A DNA stretch of 61,421 nucleotides, taken from positions 1-61,421 of the forward strand of contig JAHHQN010000012.1 of the NCBI GenBank assembly GCA_020026375.1, given 5' to 3'. The notes under the pieces were generated by a model, which saw nothing but the letters and a program-made list of their open reading frames with translations, was not told the origin of the DNA and searched no databases. The first letter of the stretch is position 1. Every line of letters begins with the position of its first letter. Positions 1-8,339 of this stretch are shown piece after piece. Source of the stretch: Alistipes sp. GTDB lineage: Bacteria > Bacteroidota > Bacteroidia > Bacteroidales > Rikenellaceae. Made by a program: the position numbers and the translations under genes.

Positions 1-108
1 CAAAGACTCCCAAAATGTCAATAATCCAAATTTCCATATTGATACTTTTTCGTTAGTGACTATGTGGTGACAAGCAGATAATCCTCAAAGAGACAAAGAC
101 ATATTCGT

Positions 109-146
109 AAAAAGTCAGACCGCCATGATTTCATGACGGTTGTCTG
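109..146 (-). terminator. Possible minus-strand intrinsic terminator
   Basis: CAGAC at 116-120 pairs with GTCTG at 142-146. Inside it, CGCCATGA (121-128) pairs with TCATGACG (131-138) with one mismatch that becomes a G.U pair on the minus strand. Read on the minus strand the hairpin is followed by a short T run (the A run at 109-113). No minus-strand gene that it would serve is clear, so it may end a small RNA. Confidence 0.35.
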
Positions 147-539
147 CACGAAATATTTAATGAGTATTTGTGTGGTCTTCACGAGAGGAAGACATAAAGA
201 ATGACTTTTTTCTTGCGTCAGAAGCTGACAAAACGTCAAAAGTCGTCTTTGAAGGTCCGGTGTTTTTGAAGTGTGAGATTTGAGGTATGAATACAACCTT
301 AGTTCACGCCAATCGCTCTATTGGTATGGATATCAATGTTTTACAAAAACAGATTGCGCATTTATCTTTTATCTGGACCGTTTCTTTTCAAGAGGTGGCA
401 CAATCTTGATGGCAAAGATACCTAAAAATTAATAATCCGACAAATTCCCTTCTCTGAATTTCTCATAAATAGATTTTATCAGGTTTTAAAAATCATTCGC
501 TTACGAGATGGCTTTGGGGAAATTTTGCACTTCATTTCT

Positions 540-569
540 TTTGCTTTTCCGATTCTATTTGTATCTTTG
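540..569 (+). promoter_or_regulatory. Bacteroidetes-type promoter for the 117-aa protein
   Basis: TTTG at 540-543 and TATCTTTG at 562-569 are separated by 18 bp, close to the TTTG / TAnnTTTG consensus of the primary sigma factor in this phylum. Transcription would start near 576, leaving a leader of about 120 nt before the ATG at 696. Confidence 0.6.
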
Positions 570-695
570 TCCTATACAAATCCCTCAACACGACAAGGCA
601 ATGTAGACATCGACTCATCAATCATCTGCAATCAGGCAGCAGGGCATTTTTCAAAGCCCCTCATTTTAAACATTTAACTTTAAATTTTTACTAAA

Positions 696-1049
696 ATGAG
701 GAAAACTATGCCCACAGCCGAACAGTTGTCGATGAGAAATGTCTGCCGTCTTTTCAAGCGCAACCACATCTTCTATCAGGTGGAAGACCACCGTATCCTG
801 TTTAAAATCCGCCGCCGCAACCGCATCGGCGAACGCATCTTCTCGTTCATCGGGTTCGAGGAAGGCCGCACCGCCGTCGGACGGCAGACCATCATTTTCG
901 GTACCGAAGAAGAAAGCATCTTCGAGGGTGACGGCACACTCCGTCTCCTCCGCGAAACCGTCTGCACCGACATGGCCTTCTTCGCCTTCCATCTCCACGA
1001 CCTGCACCGCGACGTGTACCCCACCGACGAGTACAACGACTGGTATTAA
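696..1049 (+). CDS. Hypothetical protein, 117 aa
   Basis: A 117-residue protein of unknown function. It is basic in its first half (a cluster IRRRNR near residues 38-43) and ends in an acidic, aromatic tail (TDEYNDWY). There is no signal peptide or membrane segment, so it is probably cytoplasmic. I chose this frame over two overlapping frames (739-1092 plus, 666-1007 minus) because its composition is protein-like, with hydrophobic and charged residues alternating as in beta strands, whereas the others are low-complexity Ser/Arg/Ala-rich. An in-frame ATG at 708 is an alternative start. A good promoter lies upstream and a strong terminator at 1107-1150 downstream, so it is a single-gene unit. 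I do not recognise a family. Confidence 0.6.
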   Translation: MRKTMPTAEQLSMRNVCRLFKRNHIFYQVEDHRILFKIRRRNRIGERIFSFIGFEEGRTAVGRQTIIFGTEEESIFEGDGTLRLLRETVCTDMAFFAFHLHDLHRDVYPTDEYNDWY

Positions 1050-1106
1050 TCCCCTGCCGCCTCACAAAGGCGCAGGCTGCAGCCCCTCATAAAGAGGGAA
1101 CCCAGC

Positions 1107-1150
1107 AATCCGTTGCCGGAACAAAACCTGTTCCGACAACGGATTTTTTT
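1107..1150 (+). terminator. Intrinsic terminator after the 117-aa gene
   Basis: A 17-bp stem (1107-1123 with 1129-1145, one mismatch) and a 5-base loop (1124-1128) are followed by a T run to 1150. Confidence 0.85.
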
Positions 1151-1177
1151 GCCGTTATACAGTTATCGCTCCAACAT

Positions 1178-1208
1178 TTTGCCATTCGGATATTATTTTA
1201 TAACTTTA
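1178..1208 (+). promoter_or_regulatory. Promoter of the nuclease-like gene
   Basis: TTTG at 1178-1181, a 19-bp spacer and TAACTTTA at 1201-1208, which matches TAnnTTTG at all but the last base. It lies 25 bp before the ATG at 1234. Confidence 0.6.
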
Positions 1209-1233
1209 GGTATCAACACTAAACCCATCAACC

Positions 1234-2178
1234 ATGAACTACAAAGAATCGCAGCGCCAACGCCAGATAGCACTCATCGAGCAGGGCGACTGTTTCGCTC
1301 CGGCCCAAGGCGGCGGTTCCTACAAGGATACGAGCCGAAAATTCGTATTAAATGAAGGACAAACAAAATACAACCTCTACTCCTCCATCAGGGAATGTGA
1401 ATATTTCAAACAGAACAACATCAACTGGTGGGACGGGAAAGACTTCCCCACTGGGCACACCCTCTCTTCGCAAATCGCCTGTCTGAACCACCTTATGCCA
1501 ATCATGTCCGACAAAGATGCCGTACGGGAAATTGTCCACAACATCGACAATAGACTCACAGAGGTGCTACCCATAGAAAATTCCGAGTCGGAGTCAGAGC
1601 CAGATGCCATTTACATTGCATTTGAGGTGGTCGGCAAGAGAGACATTCTGAACGAGGGGCGGCTTCAACGCGGCAGCAACTGCACCTCCATCGACGCATT
1701 GATTCTGGCCAGGGACAACGAGGGGCGCACCCTGCTGCTACCCATCGAATGGAAGTACACCGAGTCCTACAACAAATCCGACAAAGCGGCCAACGCTTCC
1801 GGCAGAACCCGACAAAAGAGATACAATTCCCTGATTGCCGAGTCCCGACAGCTGAAAAGCCTGCCCGCCTATGAGGGGAGCATCTACTATCAGGAGCCTT
1901 ACTACCAACTCATGAGACAGACCCTGTGGGCGGAACGCTCGCTCGAAGACTTCGGAGCGGACGATTTCCTGCACCTTCATGTCGTTCCCCGCCAGAACAC
2001 CCTGCTGTTCAACCCCCACGGCAAATCCTCCCTCCGAGACCACAACAAGGTGTGGAGCCACCAGCTCAACGACCCCACGAAATACAGGGTCATCGACCCC
2101 GCGGAGCTGATGCAACCACTGACCGACATCGACGCATACAAGGATTTGATGGCATATCTCAAAAAACGGTATTGGTAA
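1234..2178 (+). CDS. PD-(D/E)XK nuclease-like protein (PGN_0703-type)
   Basis: A 314-residue cytoplasmic protein that I assign to the restriction-endonuclease-like fold. The visible core is a Glu at residue 131 (AFEVVG), an Asp at 154 (SIDALI) and, after a hairpin, E172-W-K174 (PIEWKYTES). That is the D...ExK arrangement of PD-(D/E)XK nucleases. The overall look matches the group annotated in Bacteroidales as PGN_0703-family putative restriction endonucleases. No methyltransferase, specificity subunit or helicase lies beside it, so a classical restriction-modification system is not supported. It has its own promoter (1178-1208) and stands between a terminator and an unrelated gene. Target and role are unknown; the family assignment is from memory of its motifs. 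Confidence 0.7.
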   Translation: MNYKESQRQRQIALIEQGDCFAPAQGGGSYKDTSRKFVLNEGQTKYNLYSSIRECEYFKQNNINWWDGKDFPTGHTLSSQIACLNHLMPIMSDKDAVREIVHNIDNRLTEVLPIENSESESEPDAIYIAFEVVGKRDILNEGRLQRGSNCTSIDALILARDNEGRTLLLPIEWKYTESYNKSDKAANASGRTRQKRYNSLIAESRQLKSLPAYEGSIYYQEPYYQLMRQTLWAERSLEDFGADDFLHLHVVPRQNTLLFNPHGKSSLRDHNKVWSHQLNDPTKYRVIDPAELMQPLTDIDAYKDLMAYLKKRYW

Positions 2179-2231
2179 CAACCGAAAAATAAAAAGTGGA
2201 GGAAGAAGGCCGGAGGTTCGGAATAAAATCG

Positions 2232-2239
2232 TACCTTTA
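2232..2239 (+). promoter_or_regulatory. Possible -7 element before the EEP gene
   Basis: TACCTTTA at 2232-2239 resembles TAnnTTTG and lies 36 bp before the ATG at 2276. No clear TTTG is seen at the expected upstream spacing. Confidence 0.35.
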
Positions 2240-2275
2240 CTTGATTTTTAAACCCTACCCTCAATATTTGTAACC

Positions 2276-3061
2276 ATGAAACTACCCTTTTTGAAAAGCC
2301 TGCTGCTGCTCGGCGGCCTTCTCCTCTGTGAGGGAGGTGAAGCAAAGGCACAAATCTCAATCCCCTGCGGCGACACCCTCCACATGATGAGCTACAATAT
2401 CCGCAACGGCATCGGCATGGACGACGTCAACGACCTGCAACGCACGGCCGCGGTCATTCTCCGCCACCGTCCCGACATTGTGGCGGTGCAGGAGGTCGAC
2501 AGCGTCACCCTTCGTTCCGACAAAAGATATGTCCTCGGCGAGCTGGCACAGATGACCCACATGCACCCGGTTTATGCTCCGGCCATCGCTTTTTCGGGCG
2601 GCAAATACGGCATCGGCATGTTGAGCCGCGAGAAGCCGCTGGGCTACAAGTACTATCCGCTGCCCGGACGCGAGGAGCAGCGTACATTGCTGGTGGTTGA
2701 ATTTGAGCAGTATGTCTACTGCTGCACCCATCTCTCGCTCACCCCCGAAGACCAGCTGCTCTCGCTGCCCGTCATCAACGAGGTGGCCGCCGCCATCGAA
2801 AAACCGCTTTTCATCGCCGGCGACATGAACGCACACCCCAATTCGCCATTCATCGACGCGTTGAAAAAGAGTTTCCGCGTGCTTTCGGCACAGGATTGCA
2901 CCTGGCCGGCCTCCTCACCCGACGAGACCCTCGACTACATCGCCGTCCGCCACAGTGACTCATCACAGGTCGACCTCCTCTCCACAGCCGTCATCTGCGA
3001 ACCGAAGGCCTCCGACCACCGTCCCGTCACGGTCACCGTGGTGCTCCGACCATCACGATAA
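2276..3061 (+). CDS. Secreted endonuclease/exonuclease/phosphatase-family protein
   Basis: A 261-residue exported member of the EEP (DNase I-like) superfamily, which hydrolyses phosphodiester or phosphomonoester bonds with a divalent metal. Residues 1-24 form a signal peptide with no clear lipobox Cys. Family landmarks follow in order: MSYNIRNG near 39, the metal-binding Glu in AVQEVD near 71, YGIGMLSR, the catalytic-His strand CCTHLSL, AGDMNAHP (Asp/Asn pair), LDYIAV and the terminal ASDHRPV (Asp-His). All expected catalytic residues appear present. The substrate cannot be read from sequence: nucleic acid, sphingomyelin and inositol phosphates are all used in this family. It is a single-gene unit closed by the hairpin at 3079-3114. 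A related lipoprotein lies at 17856-18788. Confidence 0.85.
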   Translation: MKLPFLKSLLLLGGLLLCEGGEAKAQISIPCGDTLHMMSYNIRNGIGMDDVNDLQRTAAVILRHRPDIVAVQEVDSVTLRSDKRYVLGELAQMTHMHPVYAPAIAFSGGKYGIGMLSREKPLGYKYYPLPGREEQRTLLVVEFEQYVYCCTHLSLTPEDQLLSLPVINEVAAAIEKPLFIAGDMNAHPNSPFIDALKKSFRVLSAQDCTWPASSPDETLDYIAVRHSDSSQVDLLSTAVICEPKASDHRPVTVTVVLRPSR

Positions 3062-3078
3062 ACCCATTGCCGAAAACA

Positions 3079-3114
3079 AAAGCCCCCGACCATTGTCATG
3101 CGGTCGGGGGCTTT
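3079..3114 (+). terminator. Intrinsic terminator after the EEP gene
   Basis: Perfect 13-bp GC-rich stem (3079-3091 with 3102-3114) with a 10-base loop. The following T run is short (CTTTGTC), so termination may be partial. Confidence 0.7.
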
Positions 3115-3162
3115 GTCATGGGAATGGACGGTGTAGTCAGCTCGGAATCGCCCGTTTTTTAT

Positions 3163-3170
3163 TACCTTTG
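3163..3170 (+). promoter_or_regulatory. -7 element of the AraC regulator gene
   Basis: TACCTTTG at 3163-3170 matches TAnnTTTG perfectly, 16 bp before the ATG at 3187. The upstream TTTG is not evident. Its position excludes the longer frame starting at 3067, which would begin inside the terminator. Confidence 0.5.
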
Positions 3171-3186
3171 CACAAACCGACGAAGC

Positions 3187-4002
3187 ATGAAATACAACAA
3201 CCACAGGGAATTTTTAGCCGACATCGAGCAGCACAAACACGACATCTACATCTACTGCCACACGTTGCAGGAGGTGGTCCCCATGCACACCCACTCGCAG
3301 GGACATGTGCTGGTGGTGGTCGGCGGCGTGGCCACCATGAATGTCGAACACAACGAGTACTATATCCCCCACGGCTACTTCGTGTGGATTCCGCCCCGGG
3401 TGTCACACCGCATCACCTTCGAGGGCAAGGCCATACATCTGCTCAACATCTACTATCCGCCGCAGTTCTCCGAGGCGGACTTCTATCGCGAGGTGGGTGT
3501 ATATCCCATGCCCTCCATTCTCTACCATGTCGTCGAACTCATCGAAGGACAGACCGAATACCTGCAACCCGACCACTGGAAATACGAGCTGCTGGCTACC
3601 ACCAACCATATCCTGCCCCACATCATCTCGCCGCTGGCCCTCCAGCTCCGCCTGCCCACCACCGACCACCCCGTGGTGAGCCAGATTATCAGTGCCATAC
3701 AGCGCAACTACCGCGAGGCCGTCACCGTGGAACAAATCAGTCGTGAAATCGGACTCAGCGTGCGCACCCTGAGCCGCCACATGAACCACGAGCTGCACAT
3801 CACCTTCGTGCAGTATCTGCGCATCTACCGCATACTGATGGCCATCAAACAGATGGTCGACAACCGCGAATCCATCACCAACATCGCCTACAATGTGGGA
3901 TACGACAGTCTCACGGCCTTCAGCAACTCGTTCTTCAAGGTCACGGGCTGCCGTCCCAGCCAGTTTCTCCAATGGCACAACGACGCGCGGTGTCCGAAAT
4001 GA
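3187..4002 (+). CDS. AraC-family transcriptional regulator
   Basis: A 271-residue regulator. The N-terminal half is a cupin-like sensing domain, with HTHSQGH and a later SHRITF fitting the paired histidine region of AraC_binding/cupin domains. The C-terminal ~100 residues are an AraC helix-turn-helix pair: first helix-turn-helix around SREIGLSVRTLSRHMN, second around NIAYNVGYDSLTAFSNSFFK, ending GCRPSQF. I start it at 3187, not at the upstream in-frame ATG (3067), because the upstream part overlaps a terminator and promoter. It lies 79 bp before a three-gene efflux operon on the same strand and is the obvious candidate regulator of that pump. Its effector is unknown. Confidence 0.88.
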   Translation: MKYNNHREFLADIEQHKHDIYIYCHTLQEVVPMHTHSQGHVLVVVGGVATMNVEHNEYYIPHGYFVWIPPRVSHRITFEGKAIHLLNIYYPPQFSEADFYREVGVYPMPSILYHVVELIEGQTEYLQPDHWKYELLATTNHILPHIISPLALQLRLPTTDHPVVSQIISAIQRNYREAVTVEQISREIGLSVRTLSRHMNHELHITFVQYLRIYRILMAIKQMVDNRESITNIAYNVGYDSLTAFSNSFFKVTGCRPSQFLQWHNDARCPK

Positions 4003-4048
4003 GCAAAACAATGGCATATTTTATCAAATAACTAAACCCACTGCTTTT

Positions 4049-4056
4049 TATCTTTG
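4049..4056 (+). promoter_or_regulatory. -7 element of the efflux operon
   Basis: TATCTTTG at 4049-4056 matches the Bacteroidetes -7 consensus, 25 bp before the ATG at 4082. The -33 region is poor, as is common for promoters that need an activator, here perhaps the AraC protein just upstream. Confidence 0.5.
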
Positions 4057-4081
4057 CGCCGCAAAAAAAAGATAAAAAGAA

Positions 4082-5368
4082 ATGATTTTAAAAAGGGTAT
4101 TGACTTTTCTGCTCCTCTGCCCCACGCTGCTCTATGCGGCGCAGACGGACGAGAGCGGAAAAGCGATGGGACTCGACGATGTCCGCCGACTCATTCATCA
4201 AAACCGCTCGCTCATCATCGAGCAGCTCAACCGCCGACAGGCCGACGAAAACCTCCTCCAACAGAAAAACGAACGGCTGCCCGAACTGGGGCTTCATGGC
4301 GACGGCCATTTCGCCAACGAAACACCCCTCAACTCCTCAACCTCCTCCCACAACAACTGGTTCTACCAATTCAACCTCTCCACCGAGTGGGACATCTACA
4401 CGGGCGGCATGCACAAATACGCCATCGAGCGCATGAAAAACGAGGTGCAGATCAGCGACGACCGCGTCAGGGCCGTGGGTCAGGAGGTCGAGCTGCAAGC
4501 CTATCTGCTGCTCTACGACATCTACCGCAACATCAAGTACAGGGACTTCGTCCGCTCGTCGATACACCTGCGCAGCAAGGAGTATGACCGTATCCGCCAG
4601 CTCTATGAAAACGGCACTGTGCTGAAGAGCGACCTCCTGCGTTCGAAACTCTACATCACCGACCTGCAGAAGGACGAAATCGCCATAGAGAACAGTATCG
4701 AGATTCTCTCACGCAAGCTCTACAACCTGCTGGGCATGGAGGACGAGGGACAGATAGTGCCGATGCTGGAACAGGCCCTCGACTTCCAGCTGACCGACTC
4801 CTTCGAGACGATGTATGCCCACGCCCTCGACCACGCCCCGAGTCTGGCACTCTGCCACTCCGAGCAGCAGCTCGAGGCAACGATTCTCAAACAGATAAAG
4901 GCACAACGCCGCCCGCGGCTTCAGGCCTATGCCCAATACGGTGTGGGTTCGGCACAACCCTCATTGAGCTACAACCACCGTCTGGGAGGGGAAGTCGGTG
5001 CCAGAATCAGCATTCCGCTCTCGGCACTCTACAAGTCGAAACACCGAATCAGCGCACAGCGCCAGCGCATGCTCCAGCAGGAAATCCGCACCACCGACCG
5101 TCAGGAGCAGCTCCGCGAGACCATCTACGAACTCTACACCCGTTACACCGAATCGCTGATCAACATACGCCGCGCCCTCGAGAAGATAGAGATGAGCAAG
5201 GAGAGCATGCGTATCCTGCGCAACTCCTACTTCAACCAGCAGTCACTGCTCATCGACGTGCTGGAGTCGGAGACCCAATCGATGGAGGCCTCCTTCGAAT
5301 GGGTGGAGGCGGTGGTCGACTCCCAGAAATACTACTGGTCGCTCCGCCAGATTTGCGGCTATCTCTAA
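4082..5368 (+). CDS. TolC-family outer-membrane efflux protein
   Basis: A 428-residue TolC/OEP channel protein with a signal peptide (about residues 1-20, LLLCPTLLYAAQ) and no lipobox. Two similar halves of long amphipathic helices are visible. The first half holds SLIIEQLNRRQADENLLQQ and the second holds SLALCHSEQQLEATILKQIKA and a C-terminal helix rich in Ser, Glu and Arg. Strand segments such as STEWDIYTGG match the outer-membrane barrel. It would be the outer-membrane exit duct of the pump encoded by the next two genes. It is first in the operon, 71 bp before the membrane-fusion protein. The substrate is unknown; the locus resembles EmrAB-TolC drug exporters. Confidence 0.9.
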   Translation: MILKRVLTFLLLCPTLLYAAQTDESGKAMGLDDVRRLIHQNRSLIIEQLNRRQADENLLQQKNERLPELGLHGDGHFANETPLNSSTSSHNNWFYQFNLSTEWDIYTGGMHKYAIERMKNEVQISDDRVRAVGQEVELQAYLLLYDIYRNIKYRDFVRSSIHLRSKEYDRIRQLYENGTVLKSDLLRSKLYITDLQKDEIAIENSIEILSRKLYNLLGMEDEGQIVPMLEQALDFQLTDSFETMYAHALDHAPSLALCHSEQQLEATILKQIKAQRRPRLQAYAQYGVGSAQPSLSYNHRLGGEVGARISIPLSALYKSKHRISAQRQRMLQQEIRTTDRQEQLRETIYELYTRYTESLINIRRALEKIEMSKESMRILRNSYFNQQSLLIDVLESETQSMEASFEWVEAVVDSQKYYWSLRQICGYL

Positions 5369-5439
5369 CGGCCACAGAGAGCTGCCCTTGCAGCCCCAAA
5401 AAACGAATCATGTAATCCTATAAAAATATATTCCGCAAG

Positions 5440-6471
5440 ATGAAAAGAAAAATCATCAGCTACATCGCACAAATGGTCACCCTCTCGCTGGTCTTCGGCT
5501 TCGGAGGTTGGGCCTTATGGTACGCCTACCGCATCTACAAATACGAGGAGACCAACAACGCACAGGTCGAGGTCTACATCACTCCCATATCGAACCGCGT
5601 CATGGGTTACGTGGCGGCCATCAGATGCCACGAGAACGCCCTGGTACAGAAGGGCGACACACTGCTCATCATCGAGGACGACGAGTTCCGTCTGGCCTAT
5701 CGGAAGAACGAGGCCCTGCTTCGCCGTGCCGAGGCCGAGCTGGCCATAGCGCGCAAGCAGATTGAGAGCAATCGCATCGAGCAGCAGCAGACCCAAAGCG
5801 AGATTGCCATCTGCAAAATCAAGATGGAGAACGCGCGCAAGGAGTTCGGCCGTGTGGAGAATCTGCTCTCGAAGGAGTCGGTGACCCAGCAGCAGTACGA
5901 CCGCACGGAGGCCGACTATCTGAAGGCCAAAAAGGAGGTCGACATCGCAATTTTCGGTCATAAGGAGTCGTTACTGCGCTACGAGGAGCAGATCGGCAAT
6001 GCCAAGGTCGAAGAGGCCAAGGTGATGGACTGCAGAGCGCAGCTGGAGCGCAGCCGTCTCGATTTGGAATACACCGTCATTCGTGCACCCTACACCGGCC
6101 GCATAGGCAAAATCGACATTCAGGAGGGACAGCTTCTCCAGCAGGGACAGGTGCTGACCTTCATCACCAACGAATCGGCCGGCAAGTGGATTGTGGCCAA
6201 CCTCAAGGAGACCCAGCTGGCCAGCTACACGGTGGGCAAGGAGGTCACCGTGACCATCGACGCCCTGCCCGACCGCGAATTTACGGGACATGTGGAGTCG
6301 ATTTCGCCGGCCACCGGCACCCGCTACTCGCTCCTGCCGCCCAACAACGCCACAGGCAACTTCGTGCGCATCACCCAGCGTGTGCCGGTACGCATCAAAT
6401 TACACGACATTGAAGATGTGGAAGAGCAGCTGCGCGGCGGCATGAACGCCTATGTGCGCATCGAAAAATAG
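5440..6471 (+). CDS. HlyD/EmrA-type membrane fusion protein
   Basis: A 343-residue periplasmic adaptor. One membrane anchor lies at about residues 13-31. A biotinyl-lipoyl-like half (RVMGYVAAIRCHENALVQKG, then DTLLIIEDDEF) is followed by a long coiled coil at about 80-205 rich in Glu, Gln and Arg. The second lipoyl half is VIRAPYTGRIGKIDIQEG, and beta-barrel segments reach the C-terminus (ISPATGTRYSLLPPNNATGN is typical of EmrA-like members). It bridges the inner-membrane MFS pump and the TolC channel. It ends 5 bp before the MFS gene, so the two are almost certainly co-translated. Confidence 0.92.
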   Translation: MKRKIISYIAQMVTLSLVFGFGGWALWYAYRIYKYEETNNAQVEVYITPISNRVMGYVAAIRCHENALVQKGDTLLIIEDDEFRLAYRKNEALLRRAEAELAIARKQIESNRIEQQQTQSEIAICKIKMENARKEFGRVENLLSKESVTQQQYDRTEADYLKAKKEVDIAIFGHKESLLRYEEQIGNAKVEEAKVMDCRAQLERSRLDLEYTVIRAPYTGRIGKIDIQEGQLLQQGQVLTFITNESAGKWIVANLKETQLASYTVGKEVTVTIDALPDREFTGHVESISPATGTRYSLLPPNNATGNFVRITQRVPVRIKLHDIEDVEEQLRGGMNAYVRIEK

Positions 6472-6476
6472 GCGGC

Positions 6477-8099
6477 ATGGAGCAGATTCCCATATTCAAA
6501 CCCTGGGTGCCGCAGTGGCTCGCCGTACTGACCATCATCTCCATACTCTTCCCCTCGCTGGTCATCTTCGCCCTCTACTACAACAGCACACGCGCCGTGG
6601 CGGAGTTTTACAGCATGGACGCGATGGATATCCAGTATTCGGTGGTGCTGATGTACGCCACCGTCATCTCCTATCTGGCACTGGACAGCCATTTGATCAA
6701 ATGCTTCAAACTGGTGAACTATACACTGGCCGGCATCTTCATCAACACGGTCACCTGCTGGATATGTGCCGTGAGCCAGTCGGGCGAACTCTTCATGTTC
6801 AACCGTTTCATACAGGGAGCGGTCTGCGCCTTCCTGTGTAACATCTGCATGACGTTGTCGTTCACGCTGTTCCGCGTGGAGAAGGCGCGCATCATGGGCT
6901 ACACCATCTTCTACGGCTCGCTGATGATCTGCGTACCCTTCTCGGCTATCTTCGCCAATCTGATTCTCAATCATTTCGGCATCGACTCGGTCTTCTACGG
7001 CTTCATACTCATGCAGATTCCGGGTTTCGTGCTGCTGTTGCTGACCATGAACAACCGCTACCTAACACGCAAATATCCGTGGCAGGCGGCCGACTGGCAG
7101 GGATTTGTCATCTACACGGCCATCGCCTCGATTCTGGGTTACATACTGGTCTACGGACAACAGCTCGAGTGGCTCGAATCGCCGCGTATCCGCCACCTGA
7201 TGATGATTCTGCTGCTCATCACCCCGGTCTACATCGTCAGCAGCTGGCGCAAGCGACGGCCGCTCATACAGCTCAAGCTGATGAAGAACGGCAAGTACCG
7301 TTTCGCCCTGCTGTTGCTGACGGTGTTCTACATCTCGAAAGGCACGGTGTTCTTCACCTATCTCTACATGCAGGACGGACTGGGTATCGACCCCGTCAGC
7401 ATGGTGTCCATCTGGAGCTTTAACATTCTGGGACTCGTGGTGGGCGTACTGGGGGTGAAGACCCTGCTGCTGAAGGGGGCCTCGCCGCGCACACTCATCA
7501 AGCTGGGCTTCTTCCTGCTGCTGCTCTTCCACACCCAGATGTATTTCATGTTCGCCGTCACGGCCAGCGAGGAGCGCTACTACCTGCCGCTCTTCATACA
7601 GGGTGTGGGCACGGGCGCACTCTTCGTGCCGCTGATCATGAACATGGTATTGAGTGTTCCCAAGCGGCAGATGGGACTGGTAGCCTTTCTGGGTATCGGC
7701 GCACGATTCTTGGGCTTCTGCCTGGCCATCGCGCTCATCAACTTCTACCAGCTTTACAGCACCAACGACAGCTACATGGACATGGCCGCCTCCTACACCC
7801 TCTCGAACAACATCGTGCAGAACGAGCAGCAGAAGGCCATCGAACGCTATACGGGTGTGGGCATGAGCAGCTCCGACGCCCGCAAACGTGCCGACAAGGA
7901 CTTGCAGCAGATGACCCGAAAGGAGTCGTCGCTGAGGGCCTACATGAACTACTATTCGTTCATCATCGGACTGATTTTCTTCATTCTGTTCTACATGTCG
8001 CTGAGTTCGCTCTCGGCCAAGGAGAAGCAGAAGAACCGTTCGCGCATGGCACGTATCCTGTTCCACTGGACAAGCGTCCGACTTCTCCGCCGCAGCTGA
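6477..8099 (+). CDS. EmrB/DHA2-type MFS efflux transporter
   Basis: A 540-residue inner-membrane protein with about 14 hydrophobic segments, the length and topology of the DHA2 (EmrB) drug:proton antiporters. Visible signatures include a conserved Arg in FMFNRFIQGAVCAF (motif-B-like) and GVGTGALFVPLIMNMV. A long loop near 430-490 (NNIVQNEQQKAIERYTG...) sits between the last two membrane segments and is typical of this subfamily. The C-terminal tail is short and basic. With the adjacent HlyD and TolC genes it completes a tripartite pump across both membranes. The exported compound cannot be predicted; multidrug, fatty acid or bile acid export are all plausible. Confidence 0.9.
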   Translation: MEQIPIFKPWVPQWLAVLTIISILFPSLVIFALYYNSTRAVAEFYSMDAMDIQYSVVLMYATVISYLALDSHLIKCFKLVNYTLAGIFINTVTCWICAVSQSGELFMFNRFIQGAVCAFLCNICMTLSFTLFRVEKARIMGYTIFYGSLMICVPFSAIFANLILNHFGIDSVFYGFILMQIPGFVLLLLTMNNRYLTRKYPWQAADWQGFVIYTAIASILGYILVYGQQLEWLESPRIRHLMMILLLITPVYIVSSWRKRRPLIQLKLMKNGKYRFALLLLTVFYISKGTVFFTYLYMQDGLGIDPVSMVSIWSFNILGLVVGVLGVKTLLLKGASPRTLIKLGFFLLLLFHTQMYFMFAVTASEERYYLPLFIQGVGTGALFVPLIMNMVLSVPKRQMGLVAFLGIGARFLGFCLAIALINFYQLYSTNDSYMDMAASYTLSNNIVQNEQQKAIERYTGVGMSSSDARKRADKDLQQMTRKESSLRAYMNYYSFIIGLIFFILFYMSLSSLSAKEKQKNRSRMARILFHWTSVRLLRRS

Positions 8100-8136
8100 A
8101 AAGCGGTCGATTCATCACACACAACATTTCCGACAA

Positions 8137-8179
8137 CGAAGCCGTCCCACACCTCTGCGGGGCGGCTTCGCTGCATTTT
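8137..8179 (+). terminator. Terminator after the efflux operon
   Basis: A 12-bp stem (8137-8148 with 8159-8170, one wobble pair) is followed a few bases later by a T run. It lies about 40 bp after the MFS stop codon. Confidence 0.65.
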
Positions 8180-8287
8180 TCTGTGGGGATTCCCCGTCTT
8201 CTTCTCATCGGAACTTCTCACCGCCCCTCGGGGAAAATATCCCGAAAAATAGGTATCGCCCCACCGTAAGTTTCCCCAGCATTGGGT

Positions 8288-8319
8288 ATTGTCGCAGGCA
8301 GCCACACCCTCTAATTTTG
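8288..8319 (+). promoter_or_regulatory. Promoter of the TonB/ABC cluster
   Basis: ATTG at 8288-8291, a 20-bp spacer and TAATTTTG at 8312-8319 (matches TAnnTTTG). The element is 20 bp before the ATG at 8340 and rules out the in-frame ATG at 8289 as the start. Confidence 0.6.
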
Positions 8320-8339
8320 TCCTGCCAAAAAAACAACAG

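Larger units (their letters stand above)
1..695. other. AT-rich stretch with no convincing gene
   Basis: About 690 bases, visibly poorer in G+C than the rest of the window. The only open frame of note is on the minus strand (60-296, 78 codons). It has no recognisable domain, and a terminator-like hairpin (116-146) sits inside it, so I do not call it a gene. The right-hand end carries a good promoter (540-569) for the next gene. It could be the tail of an intergenic region or hold a small RNA; nothing else is supported. Confidence 0.5.

Noticed and set aside
60..296. 78-codon minus-strand frame
   Set aside because: No family resemblance, no promoter seen, and a terminator-like hairpin within it.
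3067..3186. Longer start for the AraC regulator
   Set aside because: It would begin inside the terminator of the previous gene and span the promoter.
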